Source: Acidimicrobiaceae bacterium (GTDB taxonomy: Bacteria > Actinomycetota > Acidimicrobiia > Acidimicrobiales > Aldehydirespiratoraceae). Taken from it: a stretch of 53,650 nucleotides of DNA. The stretch covers positions 1-53,650 of the forward strand of contig VYFQ01000032.1 of assembly GCA_009842325.1 (NCBI GenBank), written 5' to 3'. The notes under the pieces are model-generated. The model saw only the letters and a program-made list of their open reading frames with translations. It was not told where the DNA came from and did no database searches. Position 1 is the first letter of the stretch. Each line of letters starts with the position of its first letter. Positions 40,825 through 50,051 of the stretch are shown piece after piece. The position numbers and the translations under genes were made by a program.

Positions 40825-41451
40825 CTATCCCGCGGTCGCCGCGGCCACGCCGGGCGCCAGCACGGCCATCAACTCGCCGACGAACTCGTCGGAGGCGTCA
40901 CCGGTCACGACCTGGTCGGCCCTACGGCCGCTGGGCTGCACGAATGCGTCGTGCATGGGGGCGACTGTTGCCACGAACTGTCGGCGCACATGGGTTTCGG
41001 GCCGGCCCCGCTCGGTCACGTCCCGATGGATGCGGCGTTGCAGCCGCACCTCCTCGGGCACATCCATGAAGATCGAATAGTCGAGTCGCCCCACGGCCTC
41101 CTCGAAGGCCAGCAGCAGGATGCCCTCCACCAGCAGCAGGGGGGCGGCTCGCACCCGCTCGAAGCGGCCGCTGTGGGTGTGGGTGGAGAAGTCATAGACG
41201 GGCACGTCCACGTCGCTGCCATGCCGCAAGGCGTCGAGGTGCTGAAGGAAGAGGTCACTGTCCAGAGAGTCAGGGTGGTCGAAATTGCGGCGTCGCCGCT
41301 CATCGAAGGGCAGATGGCTGAGGTCGCGGTAATAGGCATCGAAGGCGAGGACACTCACCGCACCCGGGCCGAGGCGCTCGACCAGTCTCCTGGTGAGGGT
41401 CGTCTTGCCCGCGCCGGAGCCGCCGCAGATGCCGAAGACGAACACGTCCAC
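40825..41451 (-). CDS. udk: Uridine kinase
   Basis: A 208-residue P-loop kinase: Walker A GGSGAGKTT near the start, then FDAYYRDLSHL and RRRRNFDHPDSLDSDLF (uridine-binding segments) and RRIHRDVTERGRP. It phosphorylates uridine and cytidine in salvage. GTG 41451 (or GTG 41445) is chosen because the Walker A begins only about ten residues later. It is divergent from the aminotransferase gene by 36 bases. Confidence 0.88.
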   Translation of the reverse strand: MDVFVFGICGGSGAGKTTLTRRLVERLGPGAVSVLAFDAYYRDLSHLPFDERRRRNFDHPDSLDSDLFLQHLDALRHGSDVDVPVYDFSTHTHSGRFERVRAAPLLLVEGILLLAFEEAVGRLDYSIFMDVPEEVRLQRRIHRDVTERGRPETHVRRQFVATVAPMHDAFVQPSGRRADQVVTGDASDEFVGELMAVLAPGVAAATAG

Positions 41452-41487
41452 GGGCCGACACCATACCCGGCCGGTCGTACTGGCATC

Positions 41488-42654
41488 ATGGCCGTCGTGG
41501 CGTTGCAGGAGTCCAGGCGATCGGACATCAGCCCGTTCTACGTGATGGAGGTGATGCGGGCTGCCGAGGAACGCGAGGCTGCCGGGGGCGAGGTGCTGCA
41601 CCTCGAGGTGGGCCAGCCGTCCACCCCCGCGCCTGCGGGCGTCATCGAGGCCGCTCAGGCCGCCCTTGGATCGGACGTGCTCGGCTACACCACCGCCGCG
41701 GGGTTGGAGTCATTGAGGCGACGGATCTCCGAGCACTACGAGTCCTGGTACGGCGTCGACGTCGACCCCGGCCGCATCGCCGTGACCTTCGGCGCCTCGG
41801 GGGCCTTCGTCCTGTCGTTCCTGGCCGCGTTCGACGCCGGCGACCGGGTCGTGGTGTCGTCCCCGGGCTATCCGTGCTACCGCAACGCCCTGCAAGCCCT
41901 CAACGCTGAGGTCGTGACCCTGCCCACTTCGGCGGATACCCGATTCCAGCCGTCACCGGACCTGCTGGAGGACCTTGTCCGTCGCAGCGGTTCCGTCGAC
42001 GGCCTGGTGCTGGCCTCTCCGTCCAACCCGTCAGGGACCATGCTCGACGGCCGCGCACTGGCAGCCGTGTCGGACTGGTGCGCAGCCCATGGGGTCCGCC
42101 TGGTGGCCGACGAGATCTACCACGGCATCACCTTCGGCGACCCGGCCCCCACCGCGCTGAACCTCAACGCCGACGCACTGGTGGTCAACAGCTTCTCGAA
42201 GTACTTCTCCATGACCGGCTGGCGGCTGGGCTGGGTGGTCGCCCCCGACGACCTGGTGGAGCCGGTGCGCCGGCTGGCCCAGAACTTCTTCATCTCGGCG
42301 CCCACGCTCTCGCAGATCGCCGCGGTGGCCGCCTTCGACTGCCACGACGAGCTGAAGGCCAACGTGGCCCGCTATGCGACCAACCGAGCCATACTGCGTG
42401 AAGGACTCCCGGCGGCTGGCATCGACCGCTTGGCCCCCAGCGACGGAGCCTTCTACGTGTACGCAGTCGTGGACCACCTGGCCGCCGACAGCCAGGCGCT
42501 GTGCCGCCGCTGGCTGGACGAGCTCGGAGTTGCGGTCACCCCCGGCGTTGACTTCGACCCGGCCGAGGGCCATCGCTACGCCCGATTCTCCTACGCAGGA
42601 GCGACCGAAGACATGGCTGAGGCGATGCGCCGCCTGAGGGAGTGGGGCGGATAG
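41488..42654 (+). CDS. Class I/II pyridoxal-phosphate aminotransferase
   Basis: A 388-residue fold-type-I PLP aminotransferase: SPSNPSGTML, ADEIYHGI and the PLP-lysine motif NSFSKYFSMTGWRLGW are in order, and RYARFSYA is the substrate-binding Arg strand. The specificity (aspartate, aromatic or alanine) cannot be read directly. Start ATG 41488 (GTG 41497 is possible). It ends 16 bases before the convergent hypothetical gene. Confidence 0.92.
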   Translation: MAVVALQESRRSDISPFYVMEVMRAAEEREAAGGEVLHLEVGQPSTPAPAGVIEAAQAALGSDVLGYTTAAGLESLRRRISEHYESWYGVDVDPGRIAVTFGASGAFVLSFLAAFDAGDRVVVSSPGYPCYRNALQALNAEVVTLPTSADTRFQPSPDLLEDLVRRSGSVDGLVLASPSNPSGTMLDGRALAAVSDWCAAHGVRLVADEIYHGITFGDPAPTALNLNADALVVNSFSKYFSMTGWRLGWVVAPDDLVEPVRRLAQNFFISAPTLSQIAAVAAFDCHDELKANVARYATNRAILREGLPAAGIDRLAPSDGAFYVYAVVDHLAADSQALCRRWLDELGVAVTPGVDFDPAEGHRYARFSYAGATEDMAEAMRRLREWGG

Positions 42655-42670
42655 GCCGACCTCGCGAGCT

Positions 42671-43105
42671 TCAGGCGCCGAGGCGAGACCTGGCGTCGGC
42701 TGAGCGCTGGAGCAGGTAGGCGGGCACGGGCACGCCGTTGACTACGGCCTCTCCCGAGCCGCCGTCCGCGTCCGCGCCGTCGCCGGCCGCTTCCTCGGGT
42801 GCGGCGTCGGCCGCCTCGGCTGCCGCCAGCGCGGCCTGCTCGGCCTCCTCCGCCTCTCGATCGCGGGCTACCAGGTACCGCTCGTAGTCCTTGGTGCGCA
42901 CCAAGTCGTCGTGATCGATGTGGCCCACCACCCGGCCGTCGACCAGCCTCACCCAGTAGCGGTTCCAGGTGAACCCGTTGGCCATGGCGACCTTTCCCTC
43001 GGTGCCCCGGGGAACGCCGGGCAGCTCCGACACGAGCCTCACCTTCTCGCCCCGCTTGAGCGTGCGGGCCTGCAACTGTGACGTGGTGAAGACCTTGGGC
43101 GGCAT
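42671..43105 (-). CDS. Conserved hypothetical protein with SH3-like N-terminus and Ala/Glu-rich linker
   Basis: A 144-residue protein. The first 65 residues (LKRGEKVRLVSELPGVPRGTEGKVAMANGF..WVRLVDGRVVGHI) look like a small SH3/KOW-type barrel. A charged helix RDREAEEAEQAALAAAEAA and a disordered Ala/Gly/Asp-rich stretch follow. No enzymatic motif; possibly a small nucleic-acid- or protein-binding factor. Start ATG 43105 has a -10 box TACCGT 8 bases upstream, overlapping that of the divergent amidohydrolase gene. Confidence 0.72.
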   Translation of the reverse strand: MPPKVFTTSQLQARTLKRGEKVRLVSELPGVPRGTEGKVAMANGFTWNRYWVRLVDGRVVGHIDHDDLVRTKDYERYLVARDREAEEAEQAALAAAEAADAAPEEAAGDGADADGGSGEAVVNGVPVPAYLLQRSADARSRLGA

Positions 43106-43113
43106 CGGCCCAC

Positions 43114-43123
43114 ACGGTAGCGT
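43114..43123. promoter_or_regulatory. Back-to-back -10 boxes between divergent hypothetical and amidohydrolase genes
   Basis: TACCGT on the minus strand (43114-43119) and TAGCGT on the plus strand (43118-43123) overlap by two bases in a 24-base gap. They stand 8 and 6 bases from their start codons. The layout is the same as at the znuC/TauD pair. Confidence 0.5.
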
Positions 43124-43129
43124 GACCCC

Positions 43130-44368
43130 GTGGCACCCGACGACCTATCCGCCCCGCCCGACCAGTCGCCCCCACTCACCGCCGACGACCTCGGTTACCG
43201 GCCCTTCGACGCCGACAACCACTACTACGAGGCCCTCGACGCGTTCACCCGCCACGTAGACCCCCGCATGCAGTCCAGGGTGGTGCAGTGGGTGGACATA
43301 GACGGCCGCAAGCACCACCTTGTGGGTGGCAGGCTGGCTCGGGCCGTGACCAACCCGACCTGGAACCCCATCGCCAAGCCCGGAGCGCTGCGCGACTACT
43401 TCAGAGGCAACCCCGACGGCCGACGACCGGCCGAATTGCTGCGCGACCGCGAGCCGCTCCCCGGGCACTACATGAACCCGCAGGCCCGGCTCGATGTGAT
43501 GGACGCGCAGGGACTGCAGGCCATCTGGCTGTTCCCCACCCTCGGCGTGCTGTATGAGGAGTTGCTCCGCCACGACGTCGACGCGGTGGTGGCCATGATG
43601 GGCGGCTTCAACCGCTGGCTGCACGACGACTGGGGCTACAACTGCTCGGAGCGCATCTTCGGCGCGCCGTACATCGCGCTGGCCGACGCCGCGGCTGCGG
43701 CCACCGAGGTGGACAAGGTGCTTGGCCTCGGCGCCAGGGTCTTGGTGATGCGCCCGGCTGCGGTCACCACCCGCACCGGCCAGGTGTCGCCGTTCCACAC
43801 GATGTTCGACCCGGTGTGGCAGCTCATCAACGACGCAGGCGTTACGGTGGTGATCCACGCCTCGGACTCGGGCTATTCGTCCCAGGGCTACGCGGACGAC
43901 AAGTTCTCAGCCAATCTGGGCAGCGGCCTGATGGGCGCTCCTAACCTGCGCGCTTTCGCCATCGAGCGGGCCGCCCAGGACTGGCTGATGCAGTCGGTGT
44001 TCGAGAAGATCTACGACCGTTTCCCGAACCTGCGGGTGGCTTCTGTAGAAAACGGCTCGGACTTCCTGGCCCCCATGTTCCGCAAGTTCTCCCAGATGGC
44101 CAGGAAGAGCCGCGGATGGTTCGACGACCACCCGATCGACACGTTCAAGGCCCACGTGTGGGTCAACCCGTTCTGGGAGGACGACGTGAACGAGGTCACC
44201 GAGTTGATGGGCGCCGAACGGGTGATCTTCGGCTCGGACTGGCCACACATCGAGGGGATGCCCGAACCTCTCGACTACCTGGCCGAGCTGAAGGGCTTCT
44301 CCGACGCCGACCGCCGCGCCATCATGCTCGACAACGTCGCCTACCTGAACGAGCCCCAACCCACCTAG
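43130..44368 (+). CDS. Amidohydrolase-family metal-dependent hydrolase (amidohydrolase 2)
   Basis: A 412-residue TIM-barrel amidohydrolase: N-terminal FDADNHYYE metal motif, VVIHASDSGY, ENGSDFLAPMF and the terminal GSDWPHIEGMPEP with the catalytic Asp. Members include decarboxylases and lactone or amide hydrolases; proteins of this size often sit with fatty-acid-type catabolic genes in actinobacteria. Start GTG 43130 with a -10 box 6 bases upstream. The acyl-CoA dehydrogenase gene follows after 4 bases, so they form one operon. Confidence 0.88.
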   Translation: MAPDDLSAPPDQSPPLTADDLGYRPFDADNHYYEALDAFTRHVDPRMQSRVVQWVDIDGRKHHLVGGRLARAVTNPTWNPIAKPGALRDYFRGNPDGRRPAELLRDREPLPGHYMNPQARLDVMDAQGLQAIWLFPTLGVLYEELLRHDVDAVVAMMGGFNRWLHDDWGYNCSERIFGAPYIALADAAAAATEVDKVLGLGARVLVMRPAAVTTRTGQVSPFHTMFDPVWQLINDAGVTVVIHASDSGYSSQGYADDKFSANLGSGLMGAPNLRAFAIERAAQDWLMQSVFEKIYDRFPNLRVASVENGSDFLAPMFRKFSQMARKSRGWFDDHPIDTFKAHVWVNPFWEDDVNEVTELMGAERVIFGSDWPHIEGMPEPLDYLAELKGFSDADRRAIMLDNVAYLNEPQPT

Positions 44369-44372
44369 GACT

Positions 44373-45650
44373 ATGACCGACACCGTCTCCGCCCCACCCG
44401 CAGCCGAGGTCGACGCGGCCACCGTGCGCGCCGAGGTCGAGGACTTCTGCGACGAGCACTGGGACCCCGACGCGACCGTCGAGCAGTGGTGGAGGCAACT
44501 GGCCGGAGCGGGCTACGCCCACCCGATGCTGCCACAGGGCGCCGGCGGGCTCGGCTACGGGCAGGACCAGGCCGCGCTGGTGTCGCTGGTGCTGGCCGAG
44601 CGCAACGTGCTGGGACCGCCCGGGGGGCTGGGCCGGATGCTGGCCGCGCCGACGATCGCCATTCACGGCACACCGGAGCAGATCGAGCGGTTTGTTCCCG
44701 AGATCCTCGATGGCCGGGTGGGATGGTGCCAGCTCTTCAGTGAGCCCAACGCCGGGTCCGACCTGGCCAGCCTGCAGTGCCGGGCCGAGCGCGACGGCGA
44801 CGAGTGGGTGATCACCGGCCAGAAGGTTTGGACCTCCGGGGGCCAAGTCTCCGACAAGGGCATGCTGCTGGCCCGCACCGACCCCGACCTGCCCAAGCAC
44901 GCCGGCATCTCATGGTTCGCGTTCGACATGGACCAGCCGGGGGTGGAGGTCCGACCCCTGACCGAGATGACGGGCCGGGCGCTGTTCAACGAGGTGTTCA
45001 TCGACGAGGCCCGGGTGGCCGACAGCGCCCTCATCGGTGGTCTCAACAACGGCTGGAGGGTGGGCAACACCACCCTGATGGTGGAGCGGGCATCGCTGGG
45101 ATCCTCGGGCCGCAAGCCGCCGGAGTTGATACCCGGGCCCAAGGGCGGTGTGCTCGGCGCGCGGGCAGGGGACTTCGTCGCCCGATCGATGGAGGCTCTA
45201 GGCGGGGTCCCTCCGCTCGGCATCGACATGTGGTGGTGGCTGGTGGACTTGGCCCGCAAGAACGGCAGCGTCACCAGCAAGGTGCTGCGCGACGATCTGA
45301 TGCGCCTGTACGGGCTCATCGAGATCAACCGGCTGTCGATCCAGCGGGCCAAGGCGGGATCAACCAGCGCGGCCGCGCCGAACATCGCCAAGCTGACAAT
45401 GAGCGAGCTGAACCGGTCTTTCCGCGACATCGGTATGCAGGTGGTCGGGGCGGACGGGATGCTCATGGGCGACTCCGACAGCCAGACCGGTGGCCACATC
45501 GGCGAGGTGGCGCTGTTCTCGCCCGCGCCCTCCATCTACGGCGGCACCGACCAGGTCCAGCGCAACATCATCGGCGAGCGGGTGCTCGGCCTGCCCAAGG
45601 AGCCCGGCCCGCCCCGGGAAACTCCCTTCAGCGAGCTGCCCAAGAACTGA
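44373..45650 (+). CDS. Acyl-CoA dehydrogenase
   Basis: A 425-residue FAD acyl-CoA dehydrogenase: FSEPNAGSDLASL and WVITGQKVWTSG are the substrate/FAD strand, and GGTDQVQRNIIGERVLGLP is the C-terminal FAD-binding signature. It introduces the first double bond in an acyl-CoA chain. It starts 4 bases after the amidohydrolase and ends 14 bases before the enoyl-CoA hydratase, a compact beta-oxidation-like operon. Chain length and branching of the substrate are not predictable. Confidence 0.93.
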   Translation: MTDTVSAPPAAEVDAATVRAEVEDFCDEHWDPDATVEQWWRQLAGAGYAHPMLPQGAGGLGYGQDQAALVSLVLAERNVLGPPGGLGRMLAAPTIAIHGTPEQIERFVPEILDGRVGWCQLFSEPNAGSDLASLQCRAERDGDEWVITGQKVWTSGGQVSDKGMLLARTDPDLPKHAGISWFAFDMDQPGVEVRPLTEMTGRALFNEVFIDEARVADSALIGGLNNGWRVGNTTLMVERASLGSSGRKPPELIPGPKGGVLGARAGDFVARSMEALGGVPPLGIDMWWWLVDLARKNGSVTSKVLRDDLMRLYGLIEINRLSIQRAKAGSTSAAAPNIAKLTMSELNRSFRDIGMQVVGADGMLMGDSDSQTGGHIGEVALFSPAPSIYGGTDQVQRNIIGERVLGLPKEPGPPRETPFSELPKN

Positions 45651-45664
45651 ACCAGGGAGGCCGC

Positions 45665-46441
45665 GTGACCGACAGGGTGCGTCTCGACATCGACGGCGCC
45701 ATCGCCACCATCACCAACAACAACCCGGCCAAGCACAACGCCTTTGACGACGAGATGGACGTCAGGCTGTTCGAGATCCTCGAGGAGCTTTCCCACCGGC
45801 CCGAGGTCCGGGCCGTGATCTGGAGGGGGGAGGGCCGCAGCTGGTCCTCCGGCCGGGACGTGTCCGCCATCGGCAACGTCACTGATATCACCCACCACGA
45901 GCTGATGGTGCGGGGCCACCGGGGCATCCAGGGGCTGTGGGAGTTGGAGGCTCCCGTGATCGTGGCCATCCAGGGCTGGGCCATGGGCGGATCGTTCCAG
46001 CGTGCCCTGCTGTGTGACATCCGCATCGCTGCCGACAACGCCCGGTTCAGGCTTCCCGAGGTGAGCCACGGGGTGATCCCGGATACCGGGGGCGTGAGCG
46101 TGCTGTACGAGATGTGCGGCCACGGGCTGGTCAGCGACATGGTGCTGACCGGGCGTGTCCTGTCCGCCGAGGAGGCACTGGCCCACGGGATCGTGTCGCG
46201 GGTGGTCGCCCCCCACGACCTCGATGCCGAGGCACGGGCCATGGCTGAGGCCATCGCGGCCGCTCCGGCCGTCACGGTGAAGCTGGTCCGCCGGGTGATC
46301 TCGCAGTTGGCCCGGCCCCAGCAGCGGGCCTCCATGGCCGACGAGCTGATCTTCCAGACGTTCCTCAACCGCAGCGACGACTTCGCAGAGATGAGGGCGG
46401 CCCGAGCCGAAGGCCGGGACCCTCGCTACACCGGGAGCTGA
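45665..46441 (+). CDS. Enoyl-CoA hydratase/isomerase family protein
   Basis: A 258-residue crotonase-fold enzyme: SSGRDVSAIG and WAMGGSFQRALLCDIRIAADNARF form the oxyanion hole, and FRLPEVSHGVIPDTGG carries a Glu at the catalytic position. It would hydrate or isomerise the product of the preceding acyl-CoA dehydrogenase. Start GTG 45665 with GGGAGG upstream. Followed after 8 bases by the SDR gene. Confidence 0.9.
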   Translation: MTDRVRLDIDGAIATITNNNPAKHNAFDDEMDVRLFEILEELSHRPEVRAVIWRGEGRSWSSGRDVSAIGNVTDITHHELMVRGHRGIQGLWELEAPVIVAIQGWAMGGSFQRALLCDIRIAADNARFRLPEVSHGVIPDTGGVSVLYEMCGHGLVSDMVLTGRVLSAEEALAHGIVSRVVAPHDLDAEARAMAEAIAAAPAVTVKLVRRVISQLARPQQRASMADELIFQTFLNRSDDFAEMRAARAEGRDPRYTGS

Positions 46442-46449
46442 GCCCGGCC

Positions 46450-47325
46450 GTGCACTCCGGTCTTCCCTCGCCACCGCCGGCCGGTGAGACCGCGCTGCGA
46501 CCGGGAACCTTCGACGGCCAAACCGTTCTCATCACCGGCGGCGGAACCGGCCTGGGCAAGGCCATCGCCTCGGAGTTCGCCCGGCTGGGGGCCGCAATCG
46601 TGATCGCCAGTCGCTCTGCCGAGCACTTGGAGGCGGGGCAGGCCGCCATGGAGGACCTGGGAGCGGCGGTGGTCACCGCGGTCTGCGATATCCGCGATCC
46701 CCAGTCCGTCGCGGCCGCCTTCGACGCAGCCGAGGACGCTTTCGGACTGCCCGACGTCCTGGTCAACAACGCGGCGGCCAACTTCCCCGTGCCGGCCGAG
46801 GACATGTCGCCCAACGCCTGGCGCGCCGTGGTGGACATCACGCTCAACGGCACCTTCAACTGCACCCGGGAGATGGGACGCCGCCATCTGGCCGCAGGCA
46901 CTCCTGGCTCGGTGATCAACATCGGCGCCTCCTACGCCTGGACCGGGGGGCCGGGCTTCGCCCACTCGGCCGCGGCCAAGGCCGGGGTCAAGAGCCTTAC
47001 CGAGTCGCTGGCGGTGGAGTGGGGTCCCTACGGGATCCAGGTGAACTGCCTGGTGCCCGGCCTGTTCCCCCACGAGGACATGACCACCGACATCCGGTCC
47101 AGCCTGGACCGCACCAGCACCAAGGACGCCTGCCAGCCCGCTCTGCGGGTGGGCGAGCGCCAGGAGCTGGGCTGGGCCGCGACCTTTCTGGCATCGCCCT
47201 ACGGCCGGTTCATCTCGGGGCACACCCTGGTGGTGGACGGCGCCAACTGGCAGCGGCGCTCCATGACCAACCCTGCGGTGGTGACGGTACGCGACCAGAT
47301 GGGCCGCGGCCCGTTCCAGCCCTGA
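46450..47325 (+). CDS. SDR of the 2,4-dienoyl-CoA-reductase type
   Basis: A 291-residue SDR: TGGGTGLGKAIA and NNAAANF are normal, but the active site reads HSAAAKAGV, with Ser at the usual Tyr position of YxxxK, and LAVEWGPYGIQVN follows. As I recall, this is the arrangement of 2,4-dienoyl-CoA reductases, which lack the canonical Tyr. That fits its place after acyl-CoA dehydrogenase and enoyl-CoA hydratase, to handle unsaturated acyl chains. Start GTG 46450. Confidence 0.85.
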   Translation: MHSGLPSPPPAGETALRPGTFDGQTVLITGGGTGLGKAIASEFARLGAAIVIASRSAEHLEAGQAAMEDLGAAVVTAVCDIRDPQSVAAAFDAAEDAFGLPDVLVNNAAANFPVPAEDMSPNAWRAVVDITLNGTFNCTREMGRRHLAAGTPGSVINIGASYAWTGGPGFAHSAAAKAGVKSLTESLAVEWGPYGIQVNCLVPGLFPHEDMTTDIRSSLDRTSTKDACQPALRVGERQELGWAATFLASPYGRFISGHTLVVDGANWQRRSMTNPAVVTVRDQMGRGPFQP

Positions 47326-47434
47326 TGTAATAGCGACTGCTATCAACCATCCGGGGCACAGGAACGGCGCGTAGCATTCGCCCGCGGCGTAGTCACCCGC
47401 GTGCGGCGTCCGATCGAAGATGGAGGTCTTGATC

Positions 47435-49930
47435 ATGCACCGGTTCCTGTTCGTCAAGCGTTTGCGAGTGCTGGTGATGTCGGGGGCAGTCGTTGCCCTG
47501 ATCGCCATGACGCTGACTCTGGCGGGGTCGAACCCCGCCCTGGGCCAGGACGCCGCGGACTGCGAGGTGACAGACCTCGGGACGCTGGGCTCCGAGGCCG
47601 GCAGCGTGCTGGAGGCGCAGGGGCACTGGACGACCGAGGACTGCGACTCGCGCTTCCGGCCCGGCAGCGACGCCCACACCTACCGGTTCCACGTCGATGA
47701 GCCAGGGCGGATCAGGATCGGCTTGACGTCCGCCGTGGCCGACTCATACCTCTACCTGTTGGCCGAGGACGGCAGCCGCATCACCGACAACGACGACAAC
47801 GGGGACCGCCTCGATGCCCGCGTCGAGCGCGACCTCGTGCCTGGCACCTACCTGGTGGAGGCCACCACGGTGGCCGGGCGAGCCCGAGGTCCGGCTGATT
47901 TCACGCTCACCGTGAGCCGGGTCGAAGGCTGCGACTTCGTCCATCTCGGCATGCTGGAGCCGGGCGTCGACCTGACCGCGACGGGAACTTGGTCGCTGGA
48001 GACGTGCGGCTCGCGCTTCGTGTCCAGACATCCCGCCCACGCCTACTCCTTCGAGTTGACCGAGGCGGCCCGAGTGCGCATCGACCTTGAGTCCGAGAGC
48101 GGCGACCCGGTCCTGTCGCTGGCTTCACTGGTGAGCGGGATCGTCGCAGCAGACGACGACAGCGGGGACCGCGGCAACTCCCTCATCCGCGAGTACCTGC
48201 CGCCCGGCCTGTACTTCATCGAGGCGACGACCTACTACGCCCGCGACTACCAGCCCCTCCAGGCCGACTTCACGCTCACCGTCCGTCTTGTGGACGAGCT
48301 GAGCCAGCAGCAGGAAGCCAGGCTGAAGGTCGAGGAAGTCCTAACGCCCTCAGTGGTGGTGGCGGGCGATCCGTTTCCCGTCCACTACCGGGTCAGCAAC
48401 GTCGGCGGCGGCACGCTGCCCGATGACGGCAGCCACGCCCGGATCTGGTTGTCCGGGCACGCCGGGCGCGACCTGACCAGCAGGCTCACCGGGATATGGG
48501 ATGCCGGCGTCGCATACCACACCGGCGACGAGGCCGCGAGCGCAACGAGCATCACGACCGACGAGATAACGGCCTTCGAGGCCACATTGAGCGACCACGG
48601 CCCAACGTGGATCTTCGTCGGGATCGTCGCCGACGACGCCGACGGCAACGAGCTCGGCTGGCACGGGATCTGGCACAACCTGATGGTGCTCAGCGGCCCC
48701 GCCTTCGATCCCGTAGACGTCGACGTCGACGGTGCCGTCTACACCGTGTCGGCGTCCGCCGACTCCGACGGCGAGGTGACGACGACAGTGAGCCAAGTCT
48801 CCAACCTGGAGGGCGAGATAGACCGGGATGCCCGGGCCAAAGCGGTCTACGCCGCGGCTGTCCGCACGCAGCTGCTGGACGGCGTCTTCGAGCGGCCGGC
48901 GATTGCAAAGCTGTCCAGGACAGCCGAGTCGAGCGCGGTCACCGTTCCGGACCCATCGTCGAAGACCCTGCTCGCAGCGATAGGCGAGCGGTTCGCGAGC
49001 GCCGACGACGTGGCCGGCCTGCGGAGGGCTCTGGCGCGCGGCGAGGCAATCAACCCCGTCACGGTCGAAGGGTCAGTGCTGAGCATGTCTCGAACGGCGT
49101 TGTCGCAGTACGCCTCGATGGCCGACTCCTGGGCCTCGCTCCTCGATCAGGTAGGCGCCGGTGAGCCCTTGTCGTTCGACGAGGCGTTCGCGGTCCACTC
49201 CCAGCTCGCCTATGCCGAGCGCCTCATCTCTCCGGCGGTCACCGCCGGAGAGCTCGTCGCCGCAGCCCGAGCCGCCGATCGAGGCTGGGACGATCTGGAG
49301 GTCAAGGCGATGATGGACGACTACGCGAGCTGCGAGCCCCGCTCGGGGGCGCTGCGAGGCGCCCTGGAGGCGGCCGGAGTAGCCGACACCGGCGACCTGC
49401 TGGCGCTCGACGCAGAAATGCGAGTCGCTCGTCCCATCCACGGCCTGGCAATCGACGCGGCGCTCTGTGCGGCCACCGAAGCCGACCGGGACAACTCGCT
49501 GTTGCTGCGGCGCCTCTCGATCAGCAGCAACCTGGCGATTCGCCGGCTGGTCAGGCCCGAGGCGGCTACGGCACCGGCGCCCGAGACCCACCGGCTGCGG
49601 ATCCTCGCCCGCATTGGTGACGACGGACGCATCGAGCACGCCGTGGAGTTGGACAGCGGGAGGAGAATCCTGCCGTCACCGCGGTTCCTGGACGCCGACG
49701 CCCATGCGGGAACGTGGCAGTTCAGCGGGGACATCAGAGTGTGGCCGCACACGGTCGGGAAGGTCCGCTCGCGGCCCCTGGCCGACGGCCGCGTCGAGCT
49801 GGGGTTCATCAGCGCGGACGGCACCGAGTTCACGCCCGACATCGCCTACGTTCCGGCCGGCGCTCCGACTGGAGTCTGGTTCCGCACGAGCGAGATCACC
49901 GTGCCGACTACCCCCATGATGGAGCGCTGA
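47435..49930 (+). CDS. Large secreted protein with two PPC-like beta domains, paralogue 1
   Basis: An 831-residue exported protein of unknown function. A signal peptide (basic start, long hydrophobic stretch, cleavage near ALGQDAA) precedes two similar beta-sandwich domains. Each resembles pre-peptidase C-terminal domains, has a Cys pair and an Asp/Asn-rich loop (ITDNDDNGD), and is introduced by CEVTDLGTLG or CDFVHLGMLE. A CARDB-like segment (VAGDPFPVHYRVSNVGGG), a long helical middle and a C-terminal beta domain follow. No membrane anchor is visible. Start ATG 47435 fits GGAGG 8 bases upstream. A small inverted repeat ATAGC-GACT-GCTAT lies at 47330-47343 and a TAGCAT box at 47372-47377. The gene at 50052 is a tandem paralogue. 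Confidence 0.85.
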   Translation: MHRFLFVKRLRVLVMSGAVVALIAMTLTLAGSNPALGQDAADCEVTDLGTLGSEAGSVLEAQGHWTTEDCDSRFRPGSDAHTYRFHVDEPGRIRIGLTSAVADSYLYLLAEDGSRITDNDDNGDRLDARVERDLVPGTYLVEATTVAGRARGPADFTLTVSRVEGCDFVHLGMLEPGVDLTATGTWSLETCGSRFVSRHPAHAYSFELTEAARVRIDLESESGDPVLSLASLVSGIVAADDDSGDRGNSLIREYLPPGLYFIEATTYYARDYQPLQADFTLTVRLVDELSQQQEARLKVEEVLTPSVVVAGDPFPVHYRVSNVGGGTLPDDGSHARIWLSGHAGRDLTSRLTGIWDAGVAYHTGDEAASATSITTDEITAFEATLSDHGPTWIFVGIVADDADGNELGWHGIWHNLMVLSGPAFDPVDVDVDGAVYTVSASADSDGEVTTTVSQVSNLEGEIDRDARAKAVYAAAVRTQLLDGVFERPAIAKLSRTAESSAVTVPDPSSKTLLAAIGERFASADDVAGLRRALARGEAINPVTVEGSVLSMSRTALSQYASMADSWASLLDQVGAGEPLSFDEAFAVHSQLAYAERLISPAVTAGELVAAARAADRGWDDLEVKAMMDDYASCEPRSGALRGALEAAGVADTGDLLALDAEMRVARPIHGLAIDAALCAATEADRDNSLLLRRLSISSNLAIRRLVRPEAATAPAPETHRLRILARIGDDGRIEHAVELDSGRRILPSPRFLDADAHAGTWQFSGDIRVWPHTVGKVRSRPLADGRVELGFISADGTEFTPDIAYVPAGAPTGVWFRTSEITVPTTPMMER

Positions 49931-49968
49931 CGACCAGCGGGGCGTCGCCTCGGCCATGAGCTAGCGGC

Positions 49969-49974
49969 TATATT
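49969..49974 (+). promoter_or_regulatory. Candidate -10 box upstream of paralogue 2
   Basis: TATATT followed by CGCCCC lies 77 bases upstream of ATG 50052. A similar TAGCAT-TCGCCC block lies at 47372-47382 before paralogue 1, suggesting that the promoter was duplicated with the gene. Confidence 0.4.
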
Positions 49975-50051
49975 CGCCCCGGCCATTACCGAAGTCGACG
50001 AAGCAGCAGAATCGAGCCATCGCGAACGGCTGTCCGGAAAGGGAGACCAGG

